This document shows, piece by piece, positions 41,569-52,016 of a stretch of 64,000 nucleotides of DNA (position 1 is its first letter; every line of letters begins with the position of its first letter). The notes below the pieces were generated by a model, which worked only from the letters and a program-made list of their open reading frames with translations, was not told the origin of the DNA and made no database searches. Source of the stretch: Micromonospora marina (GTDB taxonomy: Bacteria > Actinomycetota > Actinomycetes > Mycobacteriales > Micromonosporaceae). The stretch spans positions 1 to 64,000 of the forward strand of contig NZ_FMCV01000010.1 in assembly GCF_900091565.1 (NCBI RefSeq). Direction: 5' to 3'. Made by a program: the position numbers and the translations under genes.

Positions 41569-42930
41569 GTGTCCGACGCGCGACCCGCCCGGGAGGGCCC
41601 GGCCACCTTCCGGGACGTCTTCGGTCAGTCGGAGTTCCGCGCCATCTTCGCCGCCAACACCCTCTCCTGGGTTGGTGACTACCTGGCCCGCGCCGCGGTC
41701 ACCGTGCTCGTCCTGCGCGAGACCGACTCGGTCGCGCTCTCCGCCGCCGCGTTCGCCGCCAGCTACCTTCCCTGGCTGGTCGGCGGCCCGCTGCTCTCCG
41801 CGCTCGCCGAGCGGCACCGCTACCGGCGCGTCATGGTGGTCTGCGACCTCCTGCGGATGGCGCTGATGGCGCTGGTCGCGATGCCGTGGATGCCGACCTG
41901 GTCGGTCTTCGCGCTGATCTTCCTGGCCACGCTCGCGAACCCGCCGAGCCAGGCGGCGCGGTCGGCGCTGATGCCGCACATCCTGACCGGGGACCGGCTG
42001 GTCGTGGGCCTGTCCGCATTCACCAGCGCCGGCCAGGCCGCCCAGGTCGTCGGCTACCTGATCGGCGCCACGGTGGCGGCGCTCAACCCGAACACCGCGC
42101 TGCTCGTCAACGCCGTGACCTTCGCCGTGTCGGCCGCGCTGGTCCACTTCGGCGTCCGCGAGCGGCCACCGGCGATGACCGAGGTGCACCGCAGTCACCT
42201 GCTGCGGGAGACCGTCCAGGGTTTCCGGATCGTCTTCGAGCGGCCGGTGCTGCGCGCCATCGCGGTGCTGGTGTTCAGCGCGATGCTCTTCTCGATCGTC
42301 CCGGAGGGCCTGGCCGCCGGCTGGGCCGCCGACCGGACCGACGGCCGGATGGACGCCGGCACCGCCCAAGGGCTGATCATGGCCGCCGTCCCGGTCGGAT
42401 ACATCCTCGGCGGGCTGACCATCAGCCGGCTCGTCGGCCCGGAGCGGCGACTGACCCTGATGCGACCGTTGATGATCATCGCGCCGGCGACACTCGTACC
42501 CGCGCTGCTCAACCCGCCACCGGCGGTGGTCGCGCTGCTGGCCGCCGGGTGCGGCTTCGCCGTCGCCGGGCTCGTCCCGGTCGCCAACGGCCTGTTCGTG
42601 CAGGCGCTGCCGGACGGATTCCGGGCCCGGGCGTTCGGCGTCATGGCCAGCGGCACGCAGATCATCCAGGGTGCCGCGGTGCTGGCCACGGGCGCCCTCG
42701 CCGAGCGCTTCTCGGTCCCGTCGGTGGTCGGGGTGTGGAGCGCCGCCGGAGTGCTGATCATGACCGTGGCGGCTCTCGCGTGGCCCCGGCCGCAGGTGAT
42801 CCACGAGGCCGTCGAGGCCGCCCGCGCCGAGTCGGCGACCGGCGCCGGCACCCCGCACGCGCCCTCGCACGGCCCCTCGCCCGGTGACCGGAACCGCGAG
42901 CACGGCCGGCGCCGGCACGCGGTGACGTGA
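41569..42930 (+). CDS. MFS transporter
   Basis: A ~453-residue major facilitator protein with about 12 membrane helices. The N-terminal FRAIFAANTLSWVGDYLARA and the loop ERHRYRRVMVVCDLLRM (the MFS motif A region after TM2) place it in the DHA3/enterobactin-exporter-like group. The C-terminal ~40 residues are hydrophilic. The GTG at 41569 has GGAGG 5 nt upstream and is preferred; an ATG at 41557 has a ribosome site too close to it. The substrate is unknown. The globin gene follows by 57 nt. Confidence 0.88.
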   Translation: MSDARPAREGPATFRDVFGQSEFRAIFAANTLSWVGDYLARAAVTVLVLRETDSVALSAAAFAASYLPWLVGGPLLSALAERHRYRRVMVVCDLLRMALMALVAMPWMPTWSVFALIFLATLANPPSQAARSALMPHILTGDRLVVGLSAFTSAGQAAQVVGYLIGATVAALNPNTALLVNAVTFAVSAALVHFGVRERPPAMTEVHRSHLLRETVQGFRIVFERPVLRAIAVLVFSAMLFSIVPEGLAAGWAADRTDGRMDAGTAQGLIMAAVPVGYILGGLTISRLVGPERRLTLMRPLMIIAPATLVPALLNPPPAVVALLAAGCGFAVAGLVPVANGLFVQALPDGFRARAFGVMASGTQIIQGAAVLATGALAERFSVPSVVGVWSAAGVLIMTVAALAWPRPQVIHEAVEAARAESATGAGTPHAPSHGPSPGDRNREHGRRRHAVT

Positions 42931-42987
42931 TCCGCGCGGCCCGGCGGGAGGGCGCGGGCGCCGGGCCGCACCTGGCAGGATGGAAGC

Positions 42988-43395
42988 GTGACTTCCCCAG
43001 GCGAGTCGATGACCCTCTTCGAGGCGATCGGTGGTGAACCGGCCTTCCGCAAGCTGGTGGACGAGTTCTACGCCGGCGTCGCGGACGACCCGCTGCTGCG
43101 GCCGATGTACCCGGAGGAGGACCTGGGCCCGGCGGCGGACCGGCTGACCCTGTTCCTCATCCAGTACTGGGGCGGCCCGCACACCTACTCGGAGCAGCGC
43201 GGGCACCCGCGGCTGCGGATGCGGCACGCCCCGTTCCGGATCGGCGCGGCCGAGCGGGACGCCTGGCTGCGCCACATGCGCCGGGCGGTGGACACGCTCG
43301 ACCTGCCGCCGCAGCTCGCCGCCGCGCTCTGGGACTACCTGGAGCGGGCCGCCTACTTCATGGTGAACGTGATGGAGGACCCGGCCGCCGGCTGA
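42988..43395 (+). CDS. group II truncated haemoglobin (trHbO-like)
   Basis: A 135-residue 2/2 globin. TLFEAIGGEPAFRKLVDEFY, DPLLRPMYPEEDLG, YWGGPHTYSEQRGHPRLRMR followed by the proximal-His HAPF, and the Trp of RDAWLRHM (TrpG8) are all group II hallmarks as in mycobacterial GlbO. It binds O2 and peroxide and may protect respiration. The start is GTG at 42988 with AGGA upstream. Convergent with a YbjN gene. Confidence 0.93.
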   Translation: MTSPGESMTLFEAIGGEPAFRKLVDEFYAGVADDPLLRPMYPEEDLGPAADRLTLFLIQYWGGPHTYSEQRGHPRLRMRHAPFRIGAAERDAWLRHMRRAVDTLDLPPQLAAALWDYLERAAYFMVNVMEDPAAG

Positions 43396-43402
43396 GCCCG
43401 GC

Positions 43403-43987
43403 TCAGAGCAGGGCGCCCTCGTCGTGCAGCCAGTCGACGAACGTCACGGCGACGGCGGCGCCGCAGTCGAGCGTCTCGACGAGCAGCGCGTCGTGGGCGC
43501 CGGCGCCGAGCGGCACCTGCAACTCGGCGTAGATCGGAAGCTGACCGCGCTCGGTCGGGTCACCGATGTACGCCTTGCAGAAGCGCCGGGTGTGGTTCCA
43601 CTCGTTCACCACGCGATAGGCCCGGTCGGCCCAGTCCGGCGGGACCGTCGCGTGCGGACGGGCCCGCATCACGAGGATCTCGTCCTCCGGGCCCTCCAGC
43701 GCGATGAGCACGGCGTGCCGCTCCCACATGGCCAGCAGGTTGCCGCCGCCGTCGGCCAGATAACGGACGTCGAGCAGGTCGAGCGCGTCGCAGACCCGGC
43801 TCAGCGTGACCGGCGCGACGGTGGCCGGCATGTCCGTGAGGACCGGCCGCTCGGGTGGCGCCGCGTCGTCCCCCGGCTGGCGAGGGGTCGGTGGGCCGAC
43901 CCGGATGGTGTCATCCACTGTGGTCCCGCTTCGAGTCTCCGGCTCCCCGCCAGCGGCGGGACCAGGGCGCCATGACCACCACGGCAT
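43403..43987 (-). CDS. YbjN domain protein
   Basis: A 194-residue protein. About 60 disordered N-terminal residues (MPWWSWRPGPAAGG and a Pro/Arg-rich stretch) precede a YbjN-like domain (VCDALDLLDVRYLADGGGNL, then YRVVNEWNHTRRFCKAYIGD). The NEWN motif and strand pattern match YbjN, a fold related to type III secretion chaperones with an unclear role in stress. Start ATG at 43987. Conserved in actinobacteria as a single gene. Confidence 0.82.
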   Translation of the reverse strand: MPWWSWRPGPAAGGEPETRSGTTVDDTIRVGPPTPRQPGDDAAPPERPVLTDMPATVAPVTLSRVCDALDLLDVRYLADGGGNLLAMWERHAVLIALEGPEDEILVMRARPHATVPPDWADRAYRVVNEWNHTRRFCKAYIGDPTERGQLPIYAELQVPLGAGAHDALLVETLDCGAAVAVTFVDWLHDEGALL

Positions 43988-44118
43988 CGCTCGCGCACCT
44001 CACTCCCCAGCGGATCCGGACGCCTACGGTGCGTTGGATCCGAGGATGGACGGTACCCGGACAGGCGGCGTGAGGCACCCCCCCAACGACCGCCCCAAAC
44101 CGGAAGGACGAAGTGGGG

Positions 44119-44781
44119 TCATCCGTTCGGGTGATCCGGCGTCGGCCTGAGTGCAAGATCGGAAACGGTACGCGACCAGGCCGCCCCGAACGGTCCGACG
44201 AGCCCGACCCATCGGCCGGCCGTCCGCACCTGAACGTCGTCCGCGCCGGAGCTGAGAAAACCCATCCGGACCAGGGCCTGCACCAGCCGCTGCGACACCT
44301 CCACCGGGGCGCGCGGCGCCTCGTCCGGGGTCACCACCACGGCGACGTGGTCCAGCAGTGCGTCCCGCAGCATCCGCTGCCCGACCGCGCGGCCCGCCAC
44401 GCCGCGCGCGGCCGCCTCGCGCAACGTCCCGGCCGCCGCCTCCGCGATCCGGCGCAGCTCGGCGCCGGGCAGCGCCTCCACCGCCCGGCTCGCCGCCGGC
44501 GGGAGCTGCCACCGCCAGCCGTCGTCCCGGCGTACCGGAAGCGCGGCGCCGCCGGCCGAGAGTTCGGCCAGCAGCTCCCCCGCGGCGACCGTGGCGTCCC
44601 CGGGAGCGACGCCCGGCACGGTGCGGACCACGAGCACACCCCACGGCAGCCGCGCCCAGAGGGCGGTCCGGCCCGCGCCCGGCACCGGCCGCAGCCGGAC
44701 CAGAGTGGCCGGGTCGAACCGGACCAGCCGGGCCAGGAAGGCCCCGGCGTCGGCCGTCCCGGTCAACCCGTGCCCGGTCAT
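44119..44781 (-). CDS. hypothetical protein coupled to acyl-CoA thioesterase
   Basis: A 220-residue soluble protein from ATG at 44781 that overlaps the thioesterase stop by 4 bp. The sequence is Ala/Arg-rich and helical, with a central stretch LPPAASRAVEALPGAELRRI and a C-terminal WVGLVGPFGAAWSRTVSDLA. No family is recognised. Gene order with the thioesterase and ettA suggests a conserved actinobacterial unit, but nothing reveals the function. Confidence 0.65.
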   Translation of the reverse strand: MTGHGLTGTADAGAFLARLVRFDPATLVRLRPVPGAGRTALWARLPWGVLVVRTVPGVAPGDATVAAGELLAELSAGGAALPVRRDDGWRWQLPPAASRAVEALPGAELRRIAEAAAGTLREAAARGVAGRAVGQRMLRDALLDHVAVVVTPDEAPRAPVEVSQRLVQALVRMGFLSSGADDVQVRTAGRWVGLVGPFGAAWSRTVSDLALRPTPDHPNG

Positions 44782-45221
44782 GCGCTCAGCCCCGGCGCGT
44801 AGCCGAGCAGGAACGCCCGTTCCTCCGGCGAGATCCGGCGCGGGCGTTGCGCCGTCAGGTCGAACGGCACCAGCAGCGACCGGGCGGTCCCGGCCAGCGT
44901 GTCGCCGTCGTACAGCTCGTACGAGACCGAGAAGTAGGCGGCCTTGATCTGGTCCACCCACAGCTCGATACGCACCGTCGGGGCGGCCTCCGCGCTGGCC
45001 CGGCCGAGCGCGTAGTCGACCGGGCGCAGGTAGTCGACCTCGTGCCGGCGGATGACCACACCGTCGGCGAACGAGCCCACTCCCCACGCCCGGCCGCCGG
45101 CGAACATCATCGCCACCCGGGCCTCCTCGTAGAGCGTGAGGAAGCGGGCGTTGTTGACGTGGCCGTACGCGTCCAGGTCGGACCAGCGCAGCGCGCAGTG
45201 GTAGACGAACCGCTCAGACAA
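44778..45221 (-). CDS. acyl-CoA thioesterase (4HBT hotdog family)
   Basis: A 147-residue hotdog-fold thioesterase. LRWSDLDAYGHVNNARFLTLYEEAR contains the catalytic Asp and the HVNN turn of the 4-hydroxybenzoyl-CoA thioesterase/FcbC group; that quoted motif spans residues about 11-35. It hydrolyses acyl-CoA thioesters; chain length preference is unknown. ATG at 45221, 13 nt after the ettA stop, so probably in the same transcript. Confidence 0.85.
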   Translation of the reverse strand: MSERFVYHCALRWSDLDAYGHVNNARFLTLYEEARVAMMFAGGRAWGVGSFADGVVIRRHEVDYLRPVDYALGRASAEAAPTVRIELWVDQIKAAYFSVSYELYDGDTLAGTARSLLVPFDLTAQRPRRISPEERAFLLGYAPGLSA

Positions 45222-45234
45222 GGGTCGGCACCGG

Positions 45235-46911
<1,677 letters not shown>

Positions 46912-47088
46912 GGTGCGGGCTACCTCCGTCGGTTGCGATCGCGGGCTTGTCGGGTGCGGGGCGCGGGCGCTGTCTGCGCCTGCCGCCGCCGGCCGGGAGC
47001 CGGCCGCGCGCACGCCGCCGTCAATCCTGACAGGTACGGACCGCCACGCCCACATCACCCCACCCCAGGGGTACGGCGGCGAGCCTCG

Positions 47089-47117
47089 TTGCCAGCGCAG
47101 GTATGACTCAATAGCCT
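47089..47117 (+). promoter_or_regulatory. promoter of leaderless toxin-antitoxin-like operon
   Basis: -35 TTGCCA (47089-47094), 17 bp spacer, -10 TAGCCT (47112-47117). Only 6 nt separate the -10 from the ATG at 47124, so the transcript would begin at the start codon. Confidence 0.65.
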
Positions 47118-47123
47118 TGACGT

Positions 47124-47408
47124 ATGACCAAGAAGATCGCCGTGAGCCTTCCGGACGATGTCGCGGAGCGGCTGGCCAGGGAGCCGAACGTGTCCGCCTT
47201 CGTGGCACGCGCCGTGCGCCGCCAGATGGCCGGCGAACAGACGCGGGTGGTGCTCGCTCGCGCCGGTGTCACGATCGCCGACGAGGACGTGGACCGGGCC
47301 CACGCGGAGATGCAGCAACTCGCCGCGAGCATCACGCCCGAGCTGCGCGAGCAGGCCACCAAGCTCCAGTCGGAGGTCCTTGCGGCCAGGGCGAAGGCAC
47401 GCCGGTGA
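47124..47408 (+). CDS. ribbon-helix-helix antitoxin-like protein
   Basis: A 94-residue protein. The N-terminus KKIAVSLPDDVAERLAREPN followed by VSAFVARAVRRQM is a classical RHH (MetJ/Arc) DNA-binding motif. The C-terminal half is helical and highly charged, suited to wrapping a toxin. It overlaps the next gene by GTGA and is translated from a probably leaderless mRNA. Autoregulation by the RHH domain is expected for such antitoxins. Confidence 0.8.
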   Translation: MTKKIAVSLPDDVAERLAREPNVSAFVARAVRRQMAGEQTRVVLARAGVTIADEDVDRAHAEMQQLAASITPELREQATKLQSEVLAARAKARR

Positions 47409-47797
47409 CGCAGTTCGGCCTGGCGCTCGACACGGCCGCGCTGCTGGCCTACGCCTCGGGCGCCAAGGACGTCGGCGCGAAGATCGCCGAGGCTACCGAC
47501 TACGCGCGTGACGTGCTGGTGCCCGCCCTCTGCCTGGCGCACGCGCATCAGCAGGCCACGGCCGCGCAGTGGGAGCTTCTCGAATTGCTGGCCGCGCTGC
47601 CGCAAGTACAGATCACCCCGGTGGAGCCGGACATGTGCGCGTATCTCGGCGACTGGTCGCGCCGGATGACCGGCCGGATGGACCTCGCGCAGCTGGCCAT
47701 GGAGGCCGCCGCCAACCCGCTCGTGCCGATCGTGACGGACCGGCGGAAACTGCTCGGTGAGGTGCTCCCCAAGGAGTGGCCGATCATCGACCTCTGA
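47405..47797 (+). CDS. PIN-domain-like putative toxin
   Basis: A 130-residue protein from GTG at 47405. ALDTAALLAYASGAKD gives the first conserved Asp of a PIN-type nuclease, and the C-terminal LVPIVTDRRKLLGEVLPKEW gives another Asp in the usual TxDxxL-like position. The central acidic residues are less obvious, so the match is partial. Position after an RHH gene supports a VapC-like RNase toxin. The alternative is an inactive or diverged relative. Confidence 0.65.
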   Translation: MTQFGLALDTAALLAYASGAKDVGAKIAEATDYARDVLVPALCLAHAHQQATAAQWELLELLAALPQVQITPVEPDMCAYLGDWSRRMTGRMDLAQLAMEAAANPLVPIVTDRRKLLGEVLPKEWPIIDL

Positions 47798-47825
47798 GCC
47801 ACCGGTGTCGACAAGATCACGCGAT

Positions 47826-47851
47826 GGATTCGGCGGTTCTGGGACGGGTAG
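47826..47851 (+). promoter_or_regulatory. candidate stress-sigma (sigma-B-like) promoter of otsA
   Basis: GGATT (47826-47830), 15 bp, GGGTAG (47846-47851), close to the GNNTT-N14-16-GGGTAY pattern of Streptomyces sigma-B promoters. It lies 88 bp upstream of otsA, a gene often induced by osmotic stress. The last base deviates, so this is tentative. Confidence 0.35.
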
Positions 47852-47938
47852 GTAACTCCGGCACGGGGGATCAGACGCCGCAGCTACGCTCAGTACGCTC
47901 ATCGCGGTGGACCCGTCAGTACCCGGAGGTGGCCGATC

Positions 47939-49339
47939 GTGACCGTCCGTAGCTCCTTTGTCGTAGTGGCCAACCGCCTGCCCGTCGACGAGGTGAGCAC
48001 ACCCGAGGGCCGGCAGTGGCGGCGCAGCCCCGGCGGGCTGGTGACCGCCCTGCACCCGGTGCTGGCCGAGCACAAGGGCACCTGGGTGGGGTGGGCCGGT
48101 GGCACCGGCGCCGCGCCCGAGCCGTTCGACCTGGAGGGCATCCGGCTGCACCCGGTGCCGCTGAGCGCCGAGGAACTGGAGCGCTACTACGAGGGCCAGT
48201 CGAACGCGACGATCTGGCCGCTCTACCACGACGCGGTGGAGACGCCCGCCTACAAGCGGCGCTGGCGCGAGGCGTACCGGTTGGTGAACGCCCGGTTCGC
48301 GGAGGCCGCGGCGGACGTGGCGGCCGAGGGCGCGACGGTCTGGGTGCAGGACTACCAGCTCCAGCTCGTGCCGGCGATGCTCCGGGAGCTGCGGCCGGAC
48401 CTGCGGATCGGCTTCTTCCTGCACATCCCGTTCCCGCCGATCGAGCTGTTCATGCAGATGCCGTTCCGCACCGAGATCCTGCGTGGACTGCTCGGCGCGG
48501 ACCTGGTCGGCTTCCAGCAGCGGTTGGCGGCGCAGAACTTCGTCCGGCTGGCCCGGCACCTGCTCGGCCTGCGCTACGAGGGCCAGATGATCCAGGTCGA
48601 CGGCCGGCAGGTGAAGGCCGGCGCGTTCCCCATCTCCATCGACACCAGGGAGATGGAGCGGCTGGCCGAGGATCCGGCGATCCAGGCCCGGGCCAAGCAG
48701 ATCCGCGAGGAACTGGGCAACCCGAAGACGATCATCCTGGGTGTCGACCGGCTCGACTACACCAAGGGCATCGAACTCCGGCTGAAGGCCTTCCGGGAAC
48801 TCCTCGCTGACGGAAAGTTGACAGTTCCGGACGCGGTTATGGTGCAGGTCGCCACGCCCAGCCGCGAGCGCGTGGAGCACTACCAGGCACTTCGGGTGAA
48901 GGTGGAACGCGAAGTTGGCCGGATCAATGGTGAATTCGGCCGGGTCGGCGTGCCTGCCGTGCATTACCTGCATCAGTCGTACAGTCGCTCCGAACTGGCC
49001 GCGATGTACGTCGCGGCCGACGTGATGATGGTGACCCCGCTGCGAGACGGAATGAATCTGGTGGCCAAGGAGTACGTCGCATCGCGCGCCGACCAGGGCG
49101 GCGCGCTCGTGCTCAGTGAGTTCGCCGGCGCCGCGACAGAGCTGCGCCAGGCGTTCCTGTGTAATCCGCACGACCCGGACGCGGTGAAGGACGCGTTGCT
49201 ACGGGCCGTGCATGTCGAAAAGCCCGAAGCCCGCCGCCGGATGCGCGTCATGCAGCGCCATCTGCGCAGTCACGACGTGGGCCACTGGGCCAAGTCGTTC
49301 CTCAGCGAGCTCGGCGTGCCCGATACGGAGGCCGCGTGA
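47939..49339 (+). CDS. otsA: trehalose-6-phosphate synthase
   Basis: A 466-residue GT20 retaining glucosyltransferase joining UDP- or GDP-glucose with glucose-6-phosphate. [63 protein letters not shown] and [18 protein letters not shown] are all family-defining. The start is GTG at 47939 with GGAGG upstream. It overlaps the phosphatase fusion by GTGA, so both steps of trehalose synthesis are coupled. Confidence 0.96.
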   Translation: MTVRSSFVVVANRLPVDEVSTPEGRQWRRSPGGLVTALHPVLAEHKGTWVGWAGGTGAAPEPFDLEGIRLHPVPLSAEELERYYEGQSNATIWPLYHDAVETPAYKRRWREAYRLVNARFAEAAADVAAEGATVWVQDYQLQLVPAMLRELRPDLRIGFFLHIPFPPIELFMQMPFRTEILRGLLGADLVGFQQRLAAQNFVRLARHLLGLRYEGQMIQVDGRQVKAGAFPISIDTREMERLAEDPAIQARAKQIREELGNPKTIILGVDRLDYTKGIELRLKAFRELLADGKLTVPDAVMVQVATPSRERVEHYQALRVKVEREVGRINGEFGRVGVPAVHYLHQSYSRSELAAMYVAADVMMVTPLRDGMNLVAKEYVASRADQGGALVLSEFAGAATELRQAFLCNPHDPDAVKDALLRAVHVEKPEARRRMRVMQRHLRSHDVGHWAKSFLSELGVPDTEAA

Positions 49340-51933
49340 CCTCGCCCGCCCCCGCCGCCCACGGCGGCGTGCTGGATCCCGACCTGCGCGCCGCCATCGG
49401 CCGTATCGCCCGGGTTCCGCAACTCCTTGTCGCCTGCGACTACGACGGCACGCTGGCGCCGATCGTGGAGGACCCCAGCAAGGCCGTGCCGCTGCCCGAG
49501 TCGGTGGCGGCCGTACGCGCGCTGGCCGCGCTGCCGCAGACGAGCGTCGCCGTCGTATCCGGCCGCGCGCTGCGCGACCTGGCCGCGCTCTCCCGGCTGC
49601 CCAGCGAGGTGCACCTCGTCGGCAGCCACGGCTCCGAGTTCGACATCGGCTTCGTCGAGCGGCTCACCCCCGAGCTGATCGCCGTCCGGCACCGGCTCCG
49701 CGAGGCACTGCGCGAGATCGCCGCCGAGCACCCGGGCATCCGCCTGGAACGCAAGCCGGCCAGCGTCGCCGTGCACACCCGCGGTGTCGACCCGCACGTC
49801 GCCGCCCGAGCCGTCGAGGCGGTCCGCAACGGCCCCGCGACCTGGGAGGACGTGACAGTCACCCAGGGTAAGGAGGTCATCGAGCTGTCGGTGGTCGTCA
49901 CCAACAAGGGCACCGCCGTCGACCAGCTCCGCACCCAGCTCGCCGCGAGCGCGGTCCTGTTCATCGGCGACGACGTCACCGACGAGAACGCCTTCGGCAA
50001 CCTGACCGGTCCGGACGTCGGCATCAAGATCGGTCCCGGGGAGACCCGGGCCGACTACCGGGTGGCCGAGCCGATCGAGGCGGCCCGCGCGCTGGGGCTG
50101 CTGCTGGAGACGCGGCGGCACTGGCTGTTCGGCGAGCGGGCGGTGCCGATCGAGCGGCACTCGATGCTCGCCAACGGCCGTACCGTCGCGCTCGTCACGC
50201 CGGAAGCCAAGATCACCTGGCTGTGCCACCCGAAGCCGGACTCGGCGGCGATCTTCGCCGACCTGGTCGGCGGCAGCCCGGCCGGGCACTTCACCGTCGG
50301 GCCGGAGCGCGGCGGCATCCCGCTGGGCCAGCGCTACCGCAGCAACACCATGACCGTCGAGACCCGCTGGTCCGGCCTGACCGTGACCGACTGGCTCGAT
50401 CTGCCGGTGCGGGAGACCACGCCGGACGACCCGGCCGTGGTCAGCGGCGACTCGACACTGGTCCGGGTGCTCGGCGGCACCGGGCGGGCCCGCATCGAGT
50501 TCGCGCCGCGTCCCGAGTTCGGTCAGGTGGCGGTGCAGCTCCAGCCGCTCGACGACGGGCTGCTGGTGCTCGGCTCCAACGAGCCGGTCGCGCTGCACTC
50601 CCCCGGCGTCGAGTGGGAGGTCACGAACGACGCCGGGTACGAGACCGCGAAGGCGGTGGTCGACCTGTCGGCGGCCGGCGGCCAGGTGGTGCTGGAGCTG
50701 CGCTTCGGCACGCAGAGCCTGGAGCCGCACCGGCTGCCGCTGCACGAGCGGCAGGCCGCCGCCGAGCAGCCCTGGAAGGACTGGGTGGCCTCGCTGCGGC
50801 TGCCCGCCACCGCCCGGGACCTGGTCGCCCGCAGCGCGCTGACGCTGCGCGGGCTCTGCCACGAGCCGACCGGCTCGATCCTCGCCGCGGCCACCACGTC
50901 ACTGCCGGAGGAACTGGGCGGTGTCCGCAACTGGGACTACCGCTACTGCTGGCTGCGGGACGCCGCGATGACCGCCCGCGCGCTTGTCGACCTCGGCTCG
51001 ACCGAGGAGGCCGAAGGGCTGCTGCGCTGGATCGACGGCGTGGTCGAGCGCACCGGTGGGCACCCGGAGCGGCTGCATCCGCTCTACACGGTGGACGGCT
51101 TCGAGCTGGGCGCCGAGGCGGTCATCGACACGCTGCCCGGCTACGCCGGCTCCCGGCCGGTACGGGTCGGCAACCTCGCCAACCACCAGCTCCAGCTCGA
51201 CGTCTTCGGCCCGGTCGCGGACCTGATCGCGGCGGTGGTCGACGCCCGTGGCTCGATCCGCGACGACGAGTGGCGGGTGCTGGAGAACATGGTCGAGGCG
51301 GTACGCCGCCGCTGGCACGAGCCCGACCACGGCATCTGGGAGGCCCGCCTTCCCCCGCGGCACCACGTCTTCTCCAAGGTCATGCTCTGGATGACAGTGG
51401 ACCGGGCGCTGCACGTCGTACGCCGGCACGGCGGCGAGGACCGGCCGGAGTGGGTCGACCTGCGCGACCGGATCGCCTCGAACGTGCTTGAGCACGGCTG
51501 GCACCCGGAGGCCGAGGCGTACAGCGTCGCCTACGGCTACGAGGAGATGGACGCCTCGTCGCTGTGGATCGGCATCTCCGGGCTGCTCGCCGGGGACGAC
51601 CCGCGTTTCCTCTCCACCGTCCTCAAGATCGAGGCGGAGCTGCGCAGCGGTCCGGTTGTCTACCGGTACCACTGGGACGACGGCCTGCCCGGCCGGGAGG
51701 GCGGCTTCCACATCTGCACGTCGTGGCTGATCGAGGCGTACCTGCGCACCGGCCGCCGCAGCGATGCCGAGGAGCTGTTCACCCAGATGGTCGACACGGC
51801 CGGGCCGACCGGGCTACTGCCGGAGCAGTACGACCCGCTGGCCGAGCGCGGGCTGGGCAACCACCCGCAGGCCTACAGCCACCTCGGCCTGATCCGCTGC
51901 GCCCTGCTGCTGGAGAACATGCTCAAGCAGTGA
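49336..51933 (+). CDS. otsB: trehalose-6-phosphate phosphatase fused to GH15 glycoside hydrolase
   Basis: An 865-residue two-domain protein. Residues about 25-265 are an OtsB HAD phosphatase: nucleophile [18 protein letters not shown], and the acidic metal site [11 protein letters not shown]. Residues about 275-865 are a GH15 (alpha/alpha)6 hydrolase with its N-terminal beta domain. [39 protein letters not shown] (general acid Glu) and [18 protein letters not shown] (second Glu) are visible. GH15 includes mycobacterial trehalase and glucoamylases. The fusion would make trehalose at one site and perhaps hydrolyse it, or another alpha-glucoside, at the other. Confidence 0.92.
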   Translation: MTSPAPAAHGGVLDPDLRAAIGRIARVPQLLVACDYDGTLAPIVEDPSKAVPLPESVAAVRALAALPQTSVAVVSGRALRDLAALSRLPSEVHLVGSHGSEFDIGFVERLTPELIAVRHRLREALREIAAEHPGIRLERKPASVAVHTRGVDPHVAARAVEAVRNGPATWEDVTVTQGKEVIELSVVVTNKGTAVDQLRTQLAASAVLFIGDDVTDENAFGNLTGPDVGIKIGPGETRADYRVAEPIEAARALGLLLETRRHWLFGERAVPIERHSMLANGRTVALVTPEAKITWLCHPKPDSAAIFADLVGGSPAGHFTVGPERGGIPLGQRYRSNTMTVETRWSGLTVTDWLDLPVRETTPDDPAVVSGDSTLVRVLGGTGRARIEFAPRPEFGQVAVQLQPLDDGLLVLGSNEPVALHSPGVEWEVTNDAGYETAKAVVDLSAAGGQVVLELRFGTQSLEPHRLPLHERQAAAEQPWKDWVASLRLPATARDLVARSALTLRGLCHEPTGSILAAATTSLPEELGGVRNWDYRYCWLRDAAMTARALVDLGSTEEAEGLLRWIDGVVERTGGHPERLHPLYTVDGFELGAEAVIDTLPGYAGSRPVRVGNLANHQLQLDVFGPVADLIAAVVDARGSIRDDEWRVLENMVEAVRRRWHEPDHGIWEARLPPRHHVFSKVMLWMTVDRALHVVRRHGGEDRPEWVDLRDRIASNVLEHGWHPEAEAYSVAYGYEEMDASSLWIGISGLLAGDDPRFLSTVLKIEAELRSGPVVYRYHWDDGLPGREGGFHICTSWLIEAYLRTGRRSDAEELFTQMVDTAGPTGLLPEQYDPLAERGLGNHPQAYSHLGLIRCALLLENMLKQ

Positions 51934-51949
51934 CCTGACGCGACGCCCC

Positions 51950-51989
51950 GGACGGCGGCGGGAGACCTCCCGGTCCCCCGCCGCCGTCC
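51950..51989 (+). terminator. terminator after the trehalose operon
   Basis: GGACGGCGGCGGG (51950-51962) and its 13-bp complement (51977-51989), 16 bp past the stop, between convergent units. Confidence 0.7.
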
Positions 51990-52016
51990 ACGTCCACGCC
52001 CCGCCCGCCTCGGCGA

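Noticed and set aside
41425..43275. 616-residue minus-strand frame opposite the MFS and globin genes
   Set aside because: Antisense shadow; composition is repetitive His/Gly/Arg and the opposite strand holds clear MFS and globin proteins.
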